This document shows positions 33,735 to 42,637 of a stretch of DNA of 64,000 nt, piece after piece. Position 1 is the first letter of the stretch. Each line of letters begins with the position of its first letter. Source of the stretch: Thalassobellus sp050294475 (GTDB taxonomy: Bacteria; Bacteroidota; Bacteroidia; Flavobacteriales; Flavobacteriaceae); NCBI GenBank assembly GCA_050294475.1, contig JBNKOE010000016.1:1-64000 (forward strand), written 5' to 3'. A program made the position numbers and the translations under genes. The notes under the pieces are model-generated. The model saw only the letters and a list, made by a program, of their open reading frames with translations, was not told where the DNA came from and did no database searches.

Positions 33735-34103
33735 TTATTTTTTCTTCCTAGGTTTACTCGTTTTCGCTAGCGGATTAAAAGCTAAGCATAAATCTAACCA
33801 ATAGCTTAAATCAGTATCGGTATCAAAACCATCGGGTGTTACAAAAATGTAACCTCGCATTGGGCGTCCTGTAAAATCCATTGGTAAGCATTCGGGTTTG
33901 TTAAGTTCGGCTTCATAAACAGATTCTCCAATACGCGCCATGAGTAAGTTATTTCCATACTTTTTGTCAATATGGATGCCACAAAGCATTTTATTGTTAA
34001 CTTTAAAGCATAAACCACCCATCATTTTTAGTTCTTCAAAATGGATGTGTTTTTCTTTTAGATTTTTTCGGATTCTATCTGCTAAAAATTCATCGTATGC
34101 CAT
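33735..34103 (-). CDS. TfoX N-terminal domain protein
   Basis: A 122-residue protein of the TfoX_N type (DELADRIRKNL-like start, MMGGLCFKVNNKMLCGIHID, GRPMRGYIFVTPDG). It is a single-domain protein and lacks the TfoX C-terminal domain. In gammaproteobacteria TfoX controls competence; in Bacteroidota single-domain members have no proven role. The tail is basic (KTSKPRKKK). It starts 1 bp after the membrane acyltransferase gene, so the two are probably co-transcribed. Confidence 0.85.
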   Translation of the reverse strand: MAYDEFLADRIRKNLKEKHIHFEELKMMGGLCFKVNNKMLCGIHIDKKYGNNLLMARIGESVYEAELNKPECLPMDFTGRPMRGYIFVTPDGFDTDTDLSYWLDLCLAFNPLAKTSKPRKKK

Positions 34104-34104
34104 A

Positions 34105-35193
34105 TTATTTTTTGAATTTATCAGTTAGTTTCCTTGCTAAATTATAAACAAAATGATTTGTTTTTACATAATAAAATGAAATAAAGCAGACAATAGCTAT
34201 AAAGATTATTGCTCCTAAAATAGCTTCAGTTGGGGTTAAAGACTGATTTAAAAATCGTTTCAAGCCGTAACCAGTATAACTTCCATAAAGTATAATAAAA
34301 TGTATAACGTAGATAGATAACGTTTTTTCTCCTATTCTAGTAATAATAGATTGTTTTAAAAACCGTTCAAAAGAATAAAAAATACCAAACAAGATTAGCA
34401 CATTGCCTAAGCGGGTAAATAGGTAATTATAATCGGCACTTAATTTTAATAATTCAATACCAGTAATTTTATTAAGTTTTAAAAGAAACCACGTAGAACA
34501 AAACATAAGTAAAATTCCCATAGTAAAAAATGAGATAATGGTAACTGTTTTAAAGCGATTACGATGCGCATGTCTAAAAAACACTGTAGATATAAAAGCC
34601 CCAAATGCAGAATAACCAAGCCAAGGCAAAATAGTGAAAACAGAGCCGTTTATTTTTGTCATGTAATTAGCAATAATTAGTGGTAAATTTTCAATAGCTA
34701 AATTTCTATATAACGGCTCAGATAAAAAAGATAGGCAACCTATTGTAAAAAGTACACAAGAAAATAAGTAACTATGTTTTTTTAATAGAATATGTAAACA
34801 AACTAAAATAATTAATGAAAGCCCAATGCATTGTAGTACATCAATAACTAAAAAATAAGTATTAAAATAACCGCTTAACCAACTTATTAAATTAATTCTA
34901 AGACTATATCCTATTGCAATTAACAGCATACCTCTAAATAAACCTTTTTTTATTCTGGGTTGGTCATTGCCTTTAGCATGAGCACGAAGTAGTAAATATG
35001 TAAAAATCAACCCCGAAATAGTAAAAAATACAGGAGCTGTAATACCTCTAAAATATGACCATACAACAAAAACTATACTAGAGTCGTCTTTGTAAATAGG
35101 AGCGATAAGAGTGTCAATAAAATGCCCTTGTAGCATCATTAAAATGGCAAATGCTCTTACAGCATCAATAAAATATAAACGGTTGGTGTGCAA
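34105..35193 (-). CDS. DUF1624 / HGSNAT-like membrane acyltransferase
   Basis: A 362-residue integral membrane protein with about ten membrane helices. The start YFIDAVRAFAILMMLQGHFI has the conserved Asp and His of the heparan-alpha-glucosaminide N-acetyltransferase-like (DUF1624) family. The second helix region FFTISGLIFTYLL and the segment LSIYVIHFIILYG near the C-terminus also fit. It probably moves an acetyl or acyl group onto a sugar across the inner membrane. The substrate is not readable. It lies upstream of the TfoX-like gene with a 1-bp gap. Confidence 0.78.
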   Translation of the reverse strand: MHTNRLYFIDAVRAFAILMMLQGHFIDTLIAPIYKDDSSIVFVVWSYFRGITAPVFFTISGLIFTYLLLRAHAKGNDQPRIKKGLFRGMLLIAIGYSLRINLISWLSGYFNTYFLVIDVLQCIGLSLIILVCLHILLKKHSYLFSCVLFTIGCLSFLSEPLYRNLAIENLPLIIANYMTKINGSVFTILPWLGYSAFGAFISTVFFRHAHRNRFKTVTIISFFTMGILLMFCSTWFLLKLNKITGIELLKLSADYNYLFTRLGNVLILFGIFYSFERFLKQSIITRIGEKTLSIYVIHFIILYGSYTGYGLKRFLNQSLTPTEAILGAIIFIAIVCFISFYYVKTNHFVYNLARKLTDKFKK

Positions 35194-35473
35194 TACAATT
35201 TGGTTTGATGGATATAAAGATACTTTTAAAAATTTAAAATATAAGAATACCTAAATCCAATTCCTGTTTTTTATAGTTATCTATAGGTTTTTTTAAATAG
35301 AAAAATAAAATTGTATTTAACATTCAAAATATTATATTAGCGATATTATTGCTGTTTTTGATGTTAAAAATGTAATTTTTTAATACTTTTTTAATGAATT
35401 TATCAATCATTAAAAATGTCGAAAATTTGTAATATGTAAGAATTATAAACAACTAAACTAAACAAAGTAAGAA

Positions 35474-35728
35474 ATGACAAAAAACAATGCAAAAGCCTAT
35501 TGGAAAGAAAATATAAGGTATGTTCTCATACTTTTAGTAATATGGTTTTTAGTGTCTTATGGCGCAGGTATTTTATTTAAAGACACCCTAAATCAAATAA
35601 AAATTGGAGGCTTTAAACTCGGGTTTTGGTTTGCACAACAAGGATCTATGTATGTATTTGTAGTACTCATATTTGTATACGTTCGTCTAATGAATAAACT
35701 TGATAAAAAATACGGATATGATGAATAG
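35474..35728 (+). CDS. DUF4212 small subunit of a sodium/solute symporter
   Basis: An 84-residue protein with two membrane helices (about 16-36 and 52-74) and the DUF4212 motifs AYWKENIRYVLILLVIWFLV, KIGGFKLGFWFAQQGS and FVYVRLMNKLDKKYG. DUF4212 proteins are encoded before VC_2705-type symporters, in the position of YjcH before ActP. It overlaps the next gene by a few bases, so the two are coupled. The 280-bp upstream gap is AT-rich with no clear consensus promoter. Confidence 0.9.
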   Translation: MTKNNAKAYWKENIRYVLILLVIWFLVSYGAGILFKDTLNQIKIGGFKLGFWFAQQGSMYVFVVLIFVYVRLMNKLDKKYGYDE

Positions 35729-37445
35729 TATATTATTAGCAGAAAGTATTGGTGTTCAAAATTGGACTTATATATTAGTAGGAGTTACGTTTGCAATTTA
35801 TATTGGAATTGCAATTTGGACTAGAGCAGGGTCTACTAAAGAGTTTTATGTTGCAGGTGGAGGCGTATCTCCTTTAGCAAACGGTATGGCAACGGCTGCC
35901 GATTGGATGAGTGCAGCTTCTTTTATATCTATGGCAGGAATTATTTCCTTTGCAGGGTATGATGGTGCTGTATATTTAATGGGATGGACAGGAGGATATG
36001 TGCTTCTTGCATTATTATTAGCCCCTTACTTAAGAAAGTTTGGAAAATTTACGGTTCCCGATTTTATTGGAGATCGTTATTACTCTAATACAGCGCGTTT
36101 TGTGGGTGTTATTTGTGCTCTTTTAGTATCATTTACCTATGTAGCAGGACAAATGCGAGGTGTTGGTTTGGTATTTTCTCGCTTTTTAGAAGTAGATATC
36201 AATACAGGTGTTATTATAGGAATGCTTATTGTCTTATTTTATGCGGTGCTTGGAGGTATGAAAGGTATCACATATACACAAGTAGCACAGTATTGTGTGC
36301 TAATTTTTGCTTTTATGGTACCTGCTATTTTTATATCTATTCAAATGACAGGTAACCCGATTCCGCAATTAGGGTTTGGTGGTACATTAGCCGATGGATC
36401 AGGGACTTATTTACTTGATAAATTAGATGGGTTGAGTGCCGATCTTGGTTTTGCTGAATATACTGAAGGTTCAAAGTCAATGATAGATGTATTTGCTATT
36501 ACATTAGCATTAATGGTTGGTACAGCAGGATTACCGCATGTTATAGTGCGTTTCTTTACAGTTAAGCGTGTAAAAGATGCTAGGAAATCAGCAGGATTAG
36601 CTTTATTATTAATAGCAATATTATATACTACAGCACCTGCAGTTTCAGTTTTTGCGAGAACCAATTTAATTGAAACAGTTTCAAATAAGCCTTATGCTGC
36701 AATGCCAGAGTGGTTTAAAAAATGGGAGTTGACTGGTTTGATTCATTTTGATGATAAGAATAAAGATGGGAACATTCAATATTTGGCAGATAAGTCTAAA
36801 AATGAATTAGTAGTAGACAACGATATTATGGTTTTGGCGAATCCTGAAATTGCAAGATTACCTAATTGGGTAATTGCTTTAGTTGCAGCAGGATCATTAG
36901 CTGCTGCTTTATCAACAGCAGCTGGGTTATTATTAGTTATTTCATCGTCAGTATCTCATGATTTAATTAAGAAAATGGTGAATCCTAATATTTCTGAAAA
37001 AGGAGAATTAGTGGCAGCTCGTTTATCTGCTGTTATAGCTGTTGTTGTGGCTGGATATTTCGGAATTAATCCTCCAGGATTTGTAGCAGCGACAGTTGCT
37101 TTAGCGTTTGGTTTAGCCGCAGCATCTTTTTTTCCAGCCATTATTTTGGGTATTTTTTATAAAAAGATGAATAAAGAAGGTGCTATTGCAGGAATGGTAG
37201 TTGGTATTACATCCATGTTATTATATATGGTTAAATATAGATTAGGTTGGTTTGATGATGTTTTACCAGATAAAAGCGAATGGTGGTTTGGAATTTCTCC
37301 AGAAGGTTTTGGTACGGTTGCCATGATTTTAAATTTCGTAGTATCTATTGTTATAATGAAATTTACACCACATCCGCCACAAGATGTTCAAGAAATAGTA
37401 GAAAAAATAAGAATACCAAGTGGGGCAGGAGAAGCAACACATTAA
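35718..37445 (+). CDS. Sodium/solute symporter, ActP/VC_2705 type
   Basis: A membrane carrier of about 575 residues with some 13 helices, of the SSS family, probably taking up acetate or another short organic acid with sodium. Conserved segments are GSTKEFYVAGGGVSPLANGM, ATAADWMSAASFISMAGII, LRKFGKFTVPDFIGDRYYS and AAALSTAAGLLLVISSSVSH. I choose the ATG at 35718 (MMNSILLAES); a TTG at 35700 is less likely. It overlaps the DUF4212 gene by 11 bp and is followed by acs after 38 bp, which supports acetate as the substrate. Confidence 0.9.
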   Translation: MMNSILLAESIGVQNWTYILVGVTFAIYIGIAIWTRAGSTKEFYVAGGGVSPLANGMATAADWMSAASFISMAGIISFAGYDGAVYLMGWTGGYVLLALLLAPYLRKFGKFTVPDFIGDRYYSNTARFVGVICALLVSFTYVAGQMRGVGLVFSRFLEVDINTGVIIGMLIVLFYAVLGGMKGITYTQVAQYCVLIFAFMVPAIFISIQMTGNPIPQLGFGGTLADGSGTYLLDKLDGLSADLGFAEYTEGSKSMIDVFAITLALMVGTAGLPHVIVRFFTVKRVKDARKSAGLALLLIAILYTTAPAVSVFARTNLIETVSNKPYAAMPEWFKKWELTGLIHFDDKNKDGNIQYLADKSKNELVVDNDIMVLANPEIARLPNWVIALVAAGSLAAALSTAAGLLLVISSSVSHDLIKKMVNPNISEKGELVAARLSAVIAVVVAGYFGINPPGFVAATVALAFGLAAASFFPAIILGIFYKKMNKEGAIAGMVVGITSMLLYMVKYRLGWFDDVLPDKSEWWFGISPEGFGTVAMILNFVVSIVIMKFTPHPPQDVQEIVEKIRIPSGAGEATH

Positions 37446-37483
37446 TAATGGAATATAGTAAAATATAATATTTAAATAGCAGC

Positions 37484-39391
37484 ATGAGTAATTATCATAT
37501 TAAACACTTAGAAGAGTATTATCAAGTATATAGAAAATCGATAAGAGAACCTGAAAATTTTTGGGAAGAAGTAGCCGAAGAACATTTTATGTGGCGAAAA
37601 AAATGGGACAATGTATTAAGTTGGGATTTTAATAAGCCTGAAGTTAAATGGTTTGAAGGAGCTCAATTAAATATTACAGAGAATTGTATAGATAGGCATT
37701 TAGCTACTAGGGCAGATAAAACAGCCATTTTATTTGAGCCTAACAATCCTAGCGATTCAGCTGAACATATTTCTTATAAACAATTATACGAACGTGTTAA
37801 CCAGTTTGCAAATGTTTTAAAAGAACAGGGTATAAAAAAAGGAGATCGTGTTTGTATTTATTTACCAATGATTCCTGAATTGGCCATTTCGGTTTTAGCT
37901 TGTGCTAGAATTGGTGCCATACATTCTGTTGTTTTTGCTGGTTTTTCAGCAACAGCTTTATCAACTAGAATTAATGATTCAGATTGTAAAATGGTTATTA
38001 CTAGTGATGGTTCATATCGTGGAGAGAAAACAATTGATTTAAAAGGTATTGTAGATGAAGCTTTAGAAAGTTGTGATGGTGTTGAATCTGTTTTGGTAGC
38101 AAAAAGAATTAACTCAGAAATAGATATGAAAACAGGTCGCGACCAATGGTTGCAGCCACTTTTAGATAAAGCTTCTACAGAGTGCGAAGCAGAAACAATG
38201 AATGCAGAAGATCCGTTGTTTATTTTGTACACTTCTGGTTCTACAGGAAAGCCTAAAGGAATGGTTCATACAACAGGAGGTTATATGGTTTATACAGCAT
38301 ATACTTTTAAAAATGTATTTCAGTATAGAGAAAACGATGTGTATTGGTGTACTGCCGATATTGGTTGGATTACAGGGCATAGTTATATTGTTTATGGCCC
38401 TCTAGCAAATGGGGCTACAACCGTAATGTTTGAAGGTGTACCAAGTTACCCTGATTTCGGACGTTTTTGGGAAGTTGTAGAAAAACATAAAGTGAATCAG
38501 TTTTACACAGCACCAACAGCCATTAGAGCCTTAGCAAAACAGGGTATGGAATTGGTTGATAAATATGATTTAACATCTCTTAAAGTTTTAGGCTCAGTAG
38601 GAGAACCTATTAATGAGGAAGCTTGGCATTGGTATAATGATAATATAGGAAAAAAGAAAAGCCCTATTGTAGATACTTGGTGGCAAACCGAAACAGGAGG
38701 TATTATGATAAGTCCTATTCCGTTTGTAACACCTACAAAACCAACCTATGCAACTTTACCTTTTATAGGCATTCAGCCAGCCTTAATGGATGAAAATGGC
38801 AAAGAATTAAAAGGAAACCAAGTAGATGGTCGTTTATGTATTAAATTCCCTTGGCCAAGTATGGCGCGAACCATTTGGGGAAATCATCAACGCTATAAGG
38901 AAACTTATTTCTCGGCATATGAAAATAAATATTTCACAGGAGATGGTGCGTTAAGAGATGAGGTTGGATATTACAGAATTACAGGTCGTGTAGATGATGT
39001 TATTATTGTTTCTGGACATAATTTAGGTACAGCTCCAATTGAAGATGCTATTAACGAGCATCCAGCAGTTGCAGAATCTGCTATTGTTGGTTTTCCACAT
39101 GATATTAAAGGAAATGCATTGTATGGTTATGTTATTTTAAAAGATGTAGGAGAAACTAGAGATCATACTAATTTACGAAATGAGATTAATCAAATTATTA
39201 CAGAGCATATTGGTCCAATAGCTAAATTAGATAAAATTCAGTTTACTAGTGGTTTGCCAAAAACACGTTCTGGAAAAATAATGCGACGTATTTTACGTAA
39301 AATAGCTTGTAAAGATTTTAGTAATTTAGGAGATACTAGTACACTTTTAAATCCAGAAGTGGTTCAAGATATAATTGATAATGTAAAATAA
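37484..39391 (+). CDS. acs: Acetyl-CoA synthetase
   Basis: A 635-residue AMP-forming ligase that makes acetyl-CoA from acetate, ATP and CoA. The order is N-terminal ACAS_N region, AMP-binding core with YTSGSTGKPKGMVHTTGGYM, DTWWQTETGGIMISP, YFTGDGALRDE and GRVDDVIIVSGH, then the C-terminal domain ending PKTRSGKIMRRILR. The lysine there (about residue 598) is the known acetylation target in Acs enzymes. The length is standard. It lies downstream of the symporter, giving uptake and activation of acetate in one transcript. Confidence 0.97.
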   Translation: MSNYHIKHLEEYYQVYRKSIREPENFWEEVAEEHFMWRKKWDNVLSWDFNKPEVKWFEGAQLNITENCIDRHLATRADKTAILFEPNNPSDSAEHISYKQLYERVNQFANVLKEQGIKKGDRVCIYLPMIPELAISVLACARIGAIHSVVFAGFSATALSTRINDSDCKMVITSDGSYRGEKTIDLKGIVDEALESCDGVESVLVAKRINSEIDMKTGRDQWLQPLLDKASTECEAETMNAEDPLFILYTSGSTGKPKGMVHTTGGYMVYTAYTFKNVFQYRENDVYWCTADIGWITGHSYIVYGPLANGATTVMFEGVPSYPDFGRFWEVVEKHKVNQFYTAPTAIRALAKQGMELVDKYDLTSLKVLGSVGEPINEEAWHWYNDNIGKKKSPIVDTWWQTETGGIMISPIPFVTPTKPTYATLPFIGIQPALMDENGKELKGNQVDGRLCIKFPWPSMARTIWGNHQRYKETYFSAYENKYFTGDGALRDEVGYYRITGRVDDVIIVSGHNLGTAPIEDAINEHPAVAESAIVGFPHDIKGNALYGYVILKDVGETRDHTNLRNEINQIITEHIGPIAKLDKIQFTSGLPKTRSGKIMRRILRKIACKDFSNLGDTSTLLNPEVVQDIIDNVK

Positions 39392-39410
39392 AATAAGTTA
39401 TTTATTAATG

Positions 39411-39443
39411 AAAAGCGCAATCATTTTGATTGTGCTTTTTTTT
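39411..39443 (+). terminator. Terminator of acs
   Basis: AAAAGCGCAATCA (39411-39423) pairs with TGATTGTGCTTTT (39427-39439), one G-U wobble on the plus strand, followed by more Ts. It separates acs from the convergent exonuclease gene. Confidence 0.85.
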
Positions 39444-39444
39444 A

Positions 39445-40107
39445 CTATCTATTCAATAAATATCCCCAATTTAAATGCTTGCGTTTATCTAATCGCGATA
39501 AAATTTTTAAAAAAACTAATGCCGTAATAAGCGCATCACCTGTTGCTGTATGCCTATCTACTGTAGGTACTTTAAGCTCTTTACATAAATAGTCTAAAGT
39601 ATAAGGTTTTGTGTTGTCTTGATAAATAATATGTAATGATTTTCTATATAAAACACCTGTATCTATAAACTTGTTTTTTAATTTGCCTAAACCATGTCTT
39701 AAAAGCATTTCATTTATCATTCCTTTATCAAAACTAGCATGATGTGCAATTAAAACATCATTTTTTATATATTTTAAAAAGGTTTTTATGGCTTCTAATT
39801 CACATACTTTTTCAAGATTTCCGTTTTTCATTAAACCGTGAATTTTAACAGTTTCAGCTTTAAAAACATCTTGTTCTAAATAAAGTTCTAAGCTTTTATT
39901 TACTTCAATGGTTTTTCCTAAAAATGATACGGCTCCAATAGATAAAATTCTATCTTCTTTTTTATCAAAACCTGTTGTTTCGGTGTCAAACGCAATAAAG
40001 CGAGATGTATTAATTTGGTTTTTGTTTTTGTTTTTAAAATAACTAAGATATTCTATCCAAAAATCTGGATATTCTTTTTGTTTTTTAAAAGGCCATTTAA
40101 AACTCAT
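39445..40107 (-). CDS. DnaQ-like 3'-5' exonuclease
   Basis: A 220-residue DEDDh exonuclease. Motif I is FIAFDTETTGFDK (Asp41, Glu43), motif II is in DVLIAHHASFDKGMINEM, and motif III is TVDRHTATGDALIT with the catalytic His and Asp. It resembles the epsilon subunit of DNA polymerase III but stands next to a cNMP/CBS/DUF294 gene, 1 bp away. This pairing recurs near ActP-type symporters in other bacteria as I remember it. It may degrade small nucleic acids or a signalling nucleotide rather than proofread. Confidence 0.88.
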   Translation of the reverse strand: MSFKWPFKKQKEYPDFWIEYLSYFKNKNKNQINTSRFIAFDTETTGFDKKEDRILSIGAVSFLGKTIEVNKSLELYLEQDVFKAETVKIHGLMKNGNLEKVCELEAIKTFLKYIKNDVLIAHHASFDKGMINEMLLRHGLGKLKNKFIDTGVLYRKSLHIIYQDNTKPYTLDYLCKELKVPTVDRHTATGDALITALVFLKILSRLDKRKHLNWGYLLNR

Positions 40108-40108
40108 A

Positions 40109-42028
40109 TTACATAAAGTTTTTTAAATCGAATCGTAATTTTAAGGTTTCTTGAATTTCACTTATGGGTTTAAAACAGCGCTTTAATTTTAATTGTTCTT
40201 CTTTAGTTAAGGTCTCTATTTTTATAAATTTCCCTGAATTATTATGAAGTAAACCTTGTTTGGTTTTAAATTTAGATAAAGCTTTAAAAGCATAAGAGCA
40301 GGATTCGTAAAGTTCTTTATTGTTAGGTTCTAGTTCTGCTAACTTTTCATAACGTAGCGATGTGTTATTAATACCTTTTACTTTTTTACTCAATATAAGT
40401 AGTCTTGCTGCATCTATTAATGGCATTAGGGCTCTACTTTTTATATTGAAAAGATCTTTTTCTTCATCGTTTTTTTCAAAAACAAATCGCTTAAACAACC
40501 CCAGAGGAGAAGGGTTTTTAAGTGCATCTCTCCCTAAGAATTTAAAAAATAAAGCGGTTTCATCTAGCGCACTATAAATAGAATCTGATAGGTCTTCAAT
40601 TAAACTTTTATCTCCATAAACACTGTTAAAGTCGAAAAAAATGGAGGATAGCAATATGGCTTTATCATCAGGATTTAAAATCCAACCACTAAATTGCGAT
40701 TTCCATTCTGAAATAGATTTACACCATTCTTTGTTACTTGCCATCATATCGGCTTCGCAGTATTCAAAACCTATTTTATTTAAAGATTTAGTAACGAGTT
40801 TTGCTAATTCTAGAAAATAGTTCTGAGTTTCTTCGTATTTATCTTCAGTTACATCTTGAAATACAATAGCGTTATCTTGGTCTGTAAAAAGTAATTGTTC
40901 TTTTCTACCTTGGCTACCAATTGCCATCCATGAAAACGGAACAGGAGGTGGAGTAGGCATTTTTTTTAAAGCTATTTCTATAGCACGCACAGTAACAGCA
41001 TCATTAATTTGTGAAATTAATTTAACAATATGCGACAAAGGAATGTTTTGTTCTAAATAACTTTTAATTAAATTATTAGCTTTTAATCTGGCAGCTCTAA
41101 GTTTTTTAGTGCGTTTAGCTCGTTTTATTTCTTTTAGTATAACCGACGGATTATTACCTAATGTAACTAATACATCATGGTGTGTTAAAACACCAATAAG
41201 TTTAGAGTTTACGGTACCATCTTTTGTTATACACAAATGACCAATACTATGCTTAATCATTTGAAGTTGTCCATCGGCTACTGTTATATTTTTTTTACTT
41301 GTAAATACAGGTGTATTCATAATATTGCTAACCGATGTTTCAATAGGGAATAAGCCAGTAGCAATTTTGTTTTTTATATCACTATTTGTAATAATTCCTA
41401 CTGGATTTTTATTATCATCAACAACAATAATACAGCCAATTTTATTAGCACTCATTTTAATGGCAGCTTCTTTTAAAGTTGAATCAATTTTACATGTAAT
41501 AGGTTTCTTTGTATAATTAGCCGTTTGGAAATTTACAATGTCTTGAGAATTGTTAGGTAAATAATCACCAAATATTTTACCTGTTTCTTCTGCAGTATAA
41601 GGGTCGTATGAGTTTGTTGCAAAAGCCGTAATTAAAAATTTGTAAACCTTAGCATTATTATTTGTTACTGTTTCAAATGTATTAATAGGAATGGCGTAAA
41701 CAATAGATTCTTCATTTGCCGTAGCGGTTAGTTTATAATCTTCTTTAGCTATAAGTGGTCTTACTCCAAATACATCACCTGCATCGCTTATGTTTATAAT
41801 TTCTTGGGTGTTATTTGTTGTTGTATGCAACAACGAAACGCCTCCATTTCTAACCATATAAAAATGTTCGTTAAAATTATCGCCTTTTTTAAATAGTGTG
41901 TCACCTTTTTCTAAATAAATAATAGAAACTTGAGAAGAAATTTTAAGTAAATCTTCAAGTTTTAAAAGATTAAAAGGTGGATAGTTTTTTAAAAAATCAT
42001 TAACGCGTTCTGCAATGGAGTTTTTCAT
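40109..42028 (-). CDS. cNMP-binding / CBS / DUF294 nucleotidyltransferase-like protein
   Basis: A 639-residue cytoplasmic signalling protein. Domains: cyclic-nucleotide-binding (about 20-130, LEKGDTLFKKGDNFNEHFYM and GDVFGVRPLI), two CBS motifs (about 170-290, ANKIGCIIVVDDNKNPVGII), DUF294 nucleotidyltransferase-like core (about 320-460, SWMAIGSQGRKEQLLFTDQD, the GS and DxD pattern), and DUF294_C (about 490-630). Related proteins may sense nucleotides and modify a target, as GlnD does. The gene faces acs and overlaps the theme of acetate metabolism. It is followed by the exonuclease after 1 bp. Confidence 0.9.
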   Translation of the reverse strand: MKNSIAERVNDFLKNYPPFNLLKLEDLLKISSQVSIIYLEKGDTLFKKGDNFNEHFYMVRNGGVSLLHTTTNNTQEIINISDAGDVFGVRPLIAKEDYKLTATANEESIVYAIPINTFETVTNNNAKVYKFLITAFATNSYDPYTAEETGKIFGDYLPNNSQDIVNFQTANYTKKPITCKIDSTLKEAAIKMSANKIGCIIVVDDNKNPVGIITNSDIKNKIATGLFPIETSVSNIMNTPVFTSKKNITVADGQLQMIKHSIGHLCITKDGTVNSKLIGVLTHHDVLVTLGNNPSVILKEIKRAKRTKKLRAARLKANNLIKSYLEQNIPLSHIVKLISQINDAVTVRAIEIALKKMPTPPPVPFSWMAIGSQGRKEQLLFTDQDNAIVFQDVTEDKYEETQNYFLELAKLVTKSLNKIGFEYCEADMMASNKEWCKSISEWKSQFSGWILNPDDKAILLSSIFFDFNSVYGDKSLIEDLSDSIYSALDETALFFKFLGRDALKNPSPLGLFKRFVFEKNDEEKDLFNIKSRALMPLIDAARLLILSKKVKGINNTSLRYEKLAELEPNNKELYESCSYAFKALSKFKTKQGLLHNNSGKFIKIETLTKEEQLKLKRCFKPISEIQETLKLRFDLKNFM

Positions 42029-42265
42029 ATGTTAATAATTATTGTTTTTACTGGTTACATGTAACATTTATTAAATCGTTTTAAAATCTAGAAGAATTCT
42101 CCTTTAAGAATCTCGCCAGCTCCAATTGCTAGTATTTTCATGGTATTTTATTTAGTTGCTATTGAGAATGTAAATTTAATAAATACGGCGATTATAATTG
42201 TTCTATATTTAACTTCTTTAAGTGAAGCAATTACTTGAAGCAAGAATTTTTAGTTTATATCATTA

Positions 42266-42502
42266 TTAATTAGAAAATATTTGTCCTCTATGAGGTTTTA
42301 AGGCATCGCGTATAGGTTTCATTTCATTTTCATTTACAACCATAAAAGCAATACTATGTAATTCTGTAAGTTGTTTAAAACCAGTAATATTTAATTCGGT
42401 TTTTTGAATTGAGATGTATTCTTTTAAATGAATTTCGTGGTGTTTGGCAATTTTTAGAGAATCAGGACCGCGAAAATCCCAAATAAGTTTTAATTGTCTC
42501 AT
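42266..42502 (-). CDS. Small conserved-looking protein, unknown function
   Basis: A 78-residue protein starting MRQLKLIWDFRGPDSLKIAK and continuing HHEIHLKEYISIQK. It has no signal peptide and no membrane segment. The composition is that of a real soluble protein: a Trp-Asp-Phe-Arg-Gly-Pro core and several histidines, and the N-terminal sequence looks like a small family found in Flavobacteriia, as I recall. Function unknown. The 237-bp gap downstream to 42029 contains nothing I can support. Confidence 0.6.
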   Translation of the reverse strand: MRQLKLIWDFRGPDSLKIAKHHEIHLKEYISIQKTELNITGFKQLTELHSIAFMVVNENEMKPIRDALKPHRGQIFSN

Positions 42503-42581
42503 TATTTTTATGAAAATTAAGAAATCAAATATACTTAAAAAAGGGAAATAATTTTGTTTTTAAAGCGTTTGTTAAAGCATC

Positions 42582-42611
42582 TTGTATTATAGGTTAATAT
42601 TAGTATTTTTG
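42582..42611 (+). promoter_or_regulatory. Promoter of the foldase operon
   Basis: TTG at 42582-42584 and TATTTTTG at 42604-42611 are 19 bp apart, matching the Bacteroidota TTG-N19-TAnnTTTG pattern, 27 bp before the ATG at 42638. Confidence 0.65.
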
Positions 42612-42637
42612 TCAAAACCATAAAACTAAAATTTTAT

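Noticed and set aside
42088..42141. Minus-strand mini-frame MKILAIGAGEILKGEFF resembling a Rossmann start
   Set aside because: Only 17 codons, no supporting context, and no related sequence in other frames downstream; treated as chance or unprovable debris.
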